Shown here: piece after piece, positions 5,676 through 8,885 of the stretch
Position numbering within the stretch: the first letter of the stretch is position 1
Layout: every line of letters begins with the position of its first letter
Source of the DNA: Chloroflexota bacterium
GTDB taxonomy: Bacteria > Chloroflexota > Limnocylindria > Limnocylindrales > CSP1-4
DNA length: 8,885 bases
Direction of reading: 5' to 3'
NCBI GenBank assembly: GCA_013698385.1
Contig: JACCVB010000382.1
Span: 1 to 8,885 of the forward strand
Notes under the pieces: model-generated
What the model was told of the DNA's origin: nothing
Databases searched by the model: none
The model's input: only the letters and a program-made list of their open reading frames with translations
Program-made: the position numbers and the translations under genes

Positions 5676-8183
5676 GTGGACCTCGGTCTGCTCTCGGCCA
5701 CGACGGGGTCGCGGGCCCCGGCCAACGGCACGCGTCACGTCGAGGTCGCGATCGATGCGGCCGGGGCCGGTGGAGCGCGTTCCTATACGTACATGGTGCC
5801 GCCGGATCTCGCCGACATCGAACCCGGTGAGGCGGTCCTCGTCGAGTTCGGGCGCCGCCAGGCGCTGGCCATCGTGCTCGGGGACGCCGACGTCCCGGCA
5901 GGCGTCGCGATCAAGTCGGTCGTCGCTCGGATCCGGACCGACGGGCGGCTCCTGCCGCCCCTGACCCTGGCGCTCGCTCGGCACATCGCGGCGCATTACC
6001 TCGCGCCGCCCGCCCTGGTGATCCGGTCCATGTTGCCGCCAGGGTTGCTGGAGCGCCTGGAACTCGTGGCCGAGCGGACCCCGCGCGAGATCGAGGCGTG
6101 GGTCGAGGGCTCGTCGCGCGCCCGGTTGGATCCGGCCGATCTCGACCTGCTCGAGCAACTGGCCGCCGGGGCGCGGCCGGCACGCGAGCTGGCCGCGCCG
6201 GATGGTCGGGCCGGTCTGCTGCGCCGGCTTCGGGCGCTCGAGGTGGGCGGTCTCGTGACCCTCGACTGGACGCTTTCCGGCGCGTCCAGTGGGCCACGCT
6301 ACGAGCGCTGGGTCCGATCGTCCGAGGCTGGCCTGGCCGCCACGCGAACCCTCGCCGCAGGCGGATCCGTCGGGGGTCGGCCGCTCGGTCCTCGCCAGGT
6401 CGAGGCACTGCGACTCCTGGCTGCCGCCAGACCCGAGGGCCTCGCGGCGTCCGAGCTGCGGGAAGGCCCCGGGACGTCCGTCCTGCCCGGTCTCTTCCGG
6501 CGTGGACTGGTCGAGGCCGAGGTCCGCGAACGTCCACGCCGACCGCTGGCCGAACGCGCTCCCGGGCTGCGTGGTGGGCGTCCGGCGTCGAGCGAGCTCT
6601 CCGGACCCCAGGCCGAGGCGGTCGCCCGTATCCTCACCTGCCTCTCGGCCCGTGACCCACGTCCGCTGCTGCTGGACGGCGTGACCGGCGGAGGCAAGAC
6701 CGCGATCTACATCGAGGCCATCGCCGAATGCCTGCGCGGCGGCCGGGCGGCCCTCGTCCTCGTGCCCGAGATCGCCCTCGCCCTGCCCCTCGTGGACCGC
6801 CTGCGGGCGGATCTCGATGCCCGGGTCGCGCTGGTTCACTCGGGCCTGGCCAACGGCGAGCGCGCGGACGAGTGGCGGCGCATACGGTGGGGTGATGTCG
6901 ACATCGTCGTGGGGACGCGGCTGGCCGTCGGCGCGCCGCTGGCCGACGTCGGGCTGGTCATCGTGGACGAGGAGCACGATCCGGCGTACAAGAGCGACCG
7001 GACCCCCAGACTCCAGGCTCGGGACGTGGCGGTCCGGCTCGGGACGCTGGCCGGAGCGGCGGTCGTGCTCGGCTCGGCGACGCCCGGGCTGGATACCTAC
7101 GGATCCGCGCTTGAGGGCCGCTACGATCGGGTCGTCCTGCCCTCCCGCCCGGTCGGCGTGGCGCCTGCGGTGTCCGTCGTCGACCTGCGCGCGGAACTCG
7201 CGGAGGGGCATCGCGGCCTCTTGTCCAGGCCCCTGGACGACGCCCTGTCGGCGCTCGATCCAACGGTCGGCGAGCAGGCCATCCTCGTCCTCAACCGGCG
7301 CGGGACCGCATCCGTCGTGCTGTGCCGCGACTGCGGTCACGTCCAGGCGTGTCCCGATTGCGAGCGTCCACTGGTCTATCATCAGGCGGGGACGAGCCTG
7401 CGTTGCCACCATTGCGGCCGGGCCACGCCGCCGGCGACCCGCTGTCCGGCCTGCACGTCCCCCCGGATCCGATACCTGGGAGGCGGCACGGAACGGGTCG
7501 AGCGCGAGGTCCGGGAGCTGCACCCGGCGCTCCGGGTGGCTCGCCTGGACCGTGACGTCGCGGATCGCAAGGGCGCCGCCGCGCGGATCATCGATACCTT
7601 CGCGGCGGGCGAGACGGACGTCCTGATCGGGACCAGCCTCGTGGCCAAGGGCCTCGACGTCCCGAACGTGACGCTGGTCGGCGTCGTGTCGTCCGATATC
7701 GCCCTCAACCTCCCGGACGAGCGGGCTGCGGAACGGACGTATCAGCTGCTCAGCCAGGCCGTCGGTCGGGCGGGCCGCGGCGAACGGCCAGGACGGGCCA
7801 TCCTGCAGACCTACCAGCCGGAGCACCCCGCGATCGCGGCCGTCGCGTCGGGCGACGCCGCCGGGTTCTATGCGGCGGAGCTGGCATCGCGCCGGCGGTT
7901 CGGGTCGCCGCCCTATGGCCAGGTCGTCAAGTTGACCGTCGCCCTCCCCGAACGTGACGCCGCCGAGGCGGCCGGAACCGCCATGGCGGAGCGACTGCGC
8001 GCCTTGGCCGGCGAGCGAGGGAGCGGCCTCGCCGTGATCGGTCCGGCGCCGGCCTACATCGCGCGGCGCAACGACCGCTGGCGGTTCAACGTCGTGCTCC
8101 GCGGCCAAGATCCGCTGGATGTCCTGGGCGGCGACCCGGGCCCACCGTGGTCGGTCGACGTGGACCCGGAGAGCCTGCTCTAG
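5676..8183 (+). CDS. priA: Primosomal protein N', PriA replication-restart helicase
   Basis: PriA recognises abandoned replication forks, unwinds DNA 3' to 5' and starts reloading of the replicative helicase. The 835-residue product has all PriA domains. The 3'-end binding domain is at about 20-120, ending in the RSMLPPGL segment. A less conserved winged-helix region spans about 150-300. Helicase motifs follow: GVTGGGKT at 335-342 (Walker A), DEEH at 431-434 (Walker B), GSATP at 466-470 and NRRGTA at 540-545. Eight zinc cysteines sit at 550, 553, 559, 562, 577, 580, 590 and 593. GTSLVAKGLDVPNV at 652-665 and QAVGRAGR at 694-701 complete the second helicase lobe, and the C-terminal domain has GSPPYGQVVKL and GPAPAYIARR. 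The start is GTG at 5676; no alternative start lies nearby and the Shine-Dalgarno is weak, so coupling to gmk is likely. Domains and zinc sites are intact, so it should be an active helicase. Confidence 0.96.
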   Translation: MDLGLLSATTGSRAPANGTRHVEVAIDAAGAGGARSYTYMVPPDLADIEPGEAVLVEFGRRQALAIVLGDADVPAGVAIKSVVARIRTDGRLLPPLTLALARHIAAHYLAPPALVIRSMLPPGLLERLELVAERTPREIEAWVEGSSRARLDPADLDLLEQLAAGARPARELAAPDGRAGLLRRLRALEVGGLVTLDWTLSGASSGPRYERWVRSSEAGLAATRTLAAGGSVGGRPLGPRQVEALRLLAAARPEGLAASELREGPGTSVLPGLFRRGLVEAEVRERPRRPLAERAPGLRGGRPASSELSGPQAEAVARILTCLSARDPRPLLLDGVTGGGKTAIYIEAIAECLRGGRAALVLVPEIALALPLVDRLRADLDARVALVHSGLANGERADEWRRIRWGDVDIVVGTRLAVGAPLADVGLVIVDEEHDPAYKSDRTPRLQARDVAVRLGTLAGAAVVLGSATPGLDTYGSALEGRYDRVVLPSRPVGVAPAVSVVDLRAELAEGHRGLLSRPLDDALSALDPTVGEQAILVLNRRGTASVVLCRDCGHVQACPDCERPLVYHQAGTSLRCHHCGRATPPATRCPACTSPRIRYLGGGTERVEREVRELHPALRVARLDRDVADRKGAAARIIDTFAAGETDVLIGTSLVAKGLDVPNVTLVGVVSSDIALNLPDERAAERTYQLLSQAVGRAGRGERPGRAILQTYQPEHPAIAAVASGDAAGFYAAELASRRRFGSPPYGQVVKLTVALPERDAAEAAGTAMAERLRALAGERGSGLAVIGPAPAYIARRNDRWRFNVVLRGQDPLDVLGGDPGPPWSVDVDPESLL

Positions 8184-8189
8184 AAACGG

Positions 8190-8441
8190 TCAGACGAGCG
8201 TGCGCTCGTACGCGACGACGACCCCGCCGACGAGTGGCTCCAGGCCCTGAAGGCATTCGAGCTGGGTCGCGTCGAGCTCGACCGGCCGAAGACCTTCCGC
8301 GCTTACGGTCTCGCTGTCGATCGTGCCCCACCGAGCGGGCTTGTAGACCATGACGACGTCCGTCTCGAGCGTTCGTTCCGCCTCCGTCACGAGGGCGAGC
8401 TGACGTGGGTCGAGATCGGCGTAGCCCCAGCTGTCGCGCAT
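8190..8441 (-). CDS. Unknown 83-residue protein
   Basis: I do not recognise this family. It reads leftward from ATG 8441 to TGA at 8192-8190 and gives 83 residues. The start is set by a strong Shine-Dalgarno seven bases upstream; a longer in-frame reading from 8576 would add 45 arginine-rich residues without such a site. The protein opens MRDSWGYADLDPRQLALVTE, then has a helix-like stretch with acidic residues, a VVMVYKP strand, a central DSETVSAEGLRPVELDATQ segment, and an end rich in valine (GGVVVAYERTLV). It has one cysteine, no signal peptide and no membrane segment, so it is probably a small soluble cytoplasmic protein. It converges on priA with a 6-base gap and diverges from the alanine-rich gene to its right. 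Balanced composition and the strong ribosome site argue that it is real. Confidence 0.72.
   Translation of the reverse strand: MRDSWGYADLDPRQLALVTEAERTLETDVVMVYKPARWGTIDSETVSAEGLRPVELDATQLECLQGLEPLVGGVVVAYERTLV
8194..8209. repeat. Short perfect inverted repeat at convergent gene ends
   Basis: ACGAGCG, then TG, then CGCTCGT form a perfect 7-base inverted repeat just past the priA stop, inside the last codons of the leftward gene. An RNA copy would give about a 6-base-pair stem with a 4-base loop. There is no T-run on either side, so a classical intrinsic terminator is not supported, but it is the only candidate stem between the two converging transcripts. Confidence 0.3.
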
Positions 8442-8448
8442 CGCTGAA

Positions 8449-8454
8449 CCTCCC
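8449..8454 (-). promoter_or_regulatory. Strong ribosome binding site of the 83-residue gene
   Basis: On the minus strand GGGAGG (followed by TT) lies 7 bases before the ATG at 8441. It is the best Shine-Dalgarno in the window and decides the start of the unknown small gene. Confidence 0.75.
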
Positions 8455-8576
8455 GGGCGAGTCGTGGATCGCGTCGTGTGACGCCCCGCGATGATACGCC
8501 CACCTGCCGGCCGCGCCGCTTCGTGCGACGATAGGCGGCCAACGAGGGAGCGGGCCACTCTGAGCTCGCCACGCAC

Positions 8577-8599
8577 AGCGCGCCGCTACAGAGCGCGCC
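8577..8599. repeat. AGCGCGCC direct repeat upstream of right-edge gene
   Basis: Two identical 8-base copies (8577-8584 and 8592-8599) lie 15 bases apart start to start, with 7 bases between them. The spacing is about one and a half helical turns. Placed just before the ribosome site, they could be a regulator's half-sites, but GC-rich octamers recur easily by chance in this genome. Confidence 0.25.
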
Positions 8600-8617
8600 A
8601 CGAACGGAGCTATGACC

Positions 8618-8885
8618 ATGACCGACCTCGACCCCACCAAGTCCGATCAGACCGCCAAGCCGGGTGCCGACACTCATTCCACTCCGGACGAGACCTTCAC
8701 CTGGACGGCCGACGAAGCACCGACCGGTGCAGGCGCAAGTGCCGGCGAGACCACGGGTGGTGGCATCCTCGAGTCCCTGCGTGAAGCGGTGGACGACCTG
8801 GTGGTGAAGGCCGGCCCGACCGTCCGGGAGATCTCGGCCAAGGCCGCCGAGATCGCCGCCAGTGCTGCGGACAAGGCCGCACCGG
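8618..8885 (+). CDS. Partial alanine-rich small protein, unknown
   Basis: I do not recognise the family. The gene is open from ATG 8618 to the window edge, giving 89 complete residues with the 3' end missing. An in-frame ATG at 8612 is the other possible start, but GGAG at 8606-8609 is 8 bases from 8618 and only 2 from 8612, so I prefer 8618. The first 45 or so residues are polar, acidic and low-complexity, rich in Thr, Asp, Ser, Gly and Ala (TDLDPTKSDQTAKPGADTHS and similar), and look disordered. From about residue 50, after a GGGILESLREAVDDLVVKAG segment, the sequence becomes a probable amphipathic alpha helix with Ala, Glu and Lys (VREISAKAAEIAASAADKAA). There is no signal peptide or membrane segment in the visible part. 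The pattern recalls small helical stress- or envelope-associated proteins, but that is only a resemblance. Confidence 0.7.
   Translation, partial: MTDLDPTKSDQTAKPGADTHSTPDETFTWTADEAPTGAGASAGETTGGGILESLREAVDDLVVKAGPTVREISAKAAEIAASAADKAAP

Larger units (their letters stand above)
8442..8617. promoter_or_regulatory. Divergent intergenic region between two small genes
   Basis: This 176-base non-coding stretch must hold promoters for the leftward 83-residue gene and the rightward alanine-rich gene. Leftward, TATCAT (8496-8491) is a fair -10 candidate (4 of 6 matches to TATAAT), about 50 bases before the start at 8441, but no -35 match is visible. Rightward, an AGCGCGCC direct repeat (8577-8584 and 8592-8599) with CTACAG between the copies lies just before the gene; no clear -10 is seen. 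GGAG at 8606-8609 is the ribosome site for the rightward gene. The promoter assignments are tentative. Confidence 0.4.

Noticed and set aside
5607..8108. An 833-codon open frame antisense to priA
   Set aside because: Long antisense frames are expected opposite GC-rich genes with G/C third positions. Its product is Arg/Pro/Gly/Asp-rich without domains, while the plus strand has complete PriA motifs.
8609..8622. A 14-base match (AGCTATGACCATGA) to the start of lacZ-alpha, suggesting vector sequence
   Set aside because: The match ends immediately on both sides, and the downstream reading frame has native base composition. It is most likely coincidence.
1..8885. CRISPR arrays, tRNA, rRNA, insertion sequences, phage or defence genes
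   Set aside because: No regularly spaced repeats, cloverleaf-like genes, transposase motifs or defence domains were seen. Coding density by housekeeping genes is nearly complete.

Overview
The window is high-GC bacterial DNA carrying a compact, mostly rightward housekeeping cluster. I judge roughly 70% G+C by eye, with strong G/C preference at third codon positions. The organism is probably a GC-rich Chloroflexota (Limnocylindria-like) or, less likely, a deep actinobacterial lineage such as Thermoleophilia. This rests on base composition, the unusual type-2 isoleucyl-tRNA synthetase and the Gmk P-loop ending in GKD. No marker gene here settles the taxonomy, so it is inference.

Layout. Positions 1-83 hold the start of a leftward gene for a membrane protein that runs off the left edge. 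A 69-base divergent spacer follows. Then come ileS (153-3515), lspA (3512-4042), rluD-like (4035-4994), gmk (4991-5656) and priA (5676-8183), all on the plus strand. Three of the four junctions overlap: ATGA at ileS/lspA, 8 bases at lspA/rluD, and ATGA at rluD/gmk. A 19-base gap separates gmk from priA. This spacing suggests one translationally coupled operon. Convergent to priA and 6 bases from it lies a small leftward gene for an unknown 83-residue protein (8190-8441) with an excellent Shine-Dalgarno. A 176-base divergent spacer separates it from a rightward alanine-rich small protein (from 8618, possibly 8612) that runs off the right edge.

Roles. The operon groups growth functions: charging tRNA-Ile, maturing lipoproteins, pseudouridylating 23S rRNA, supplying GDP from GMP, and restarting stalled replication forks. 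These act in separate pathways; the link is growth demand rather than one pathway.

Most notable point. The IleRS has its HIGH signature rearranged to GVHH (residues 60-63) and its KMSKS loop changed to QMHKS (675-679). It also carries an insertion of about 45 residues after the HIGH region. The GXHH swap is, as I recall, a signature of naturally mupirocin-hyper-resistant type-2 IleRS enzymes. Otherwise this is an ordinary housekeeping region; I see no mobile element, CRISPR array, defence system, tRNA or rRNA.
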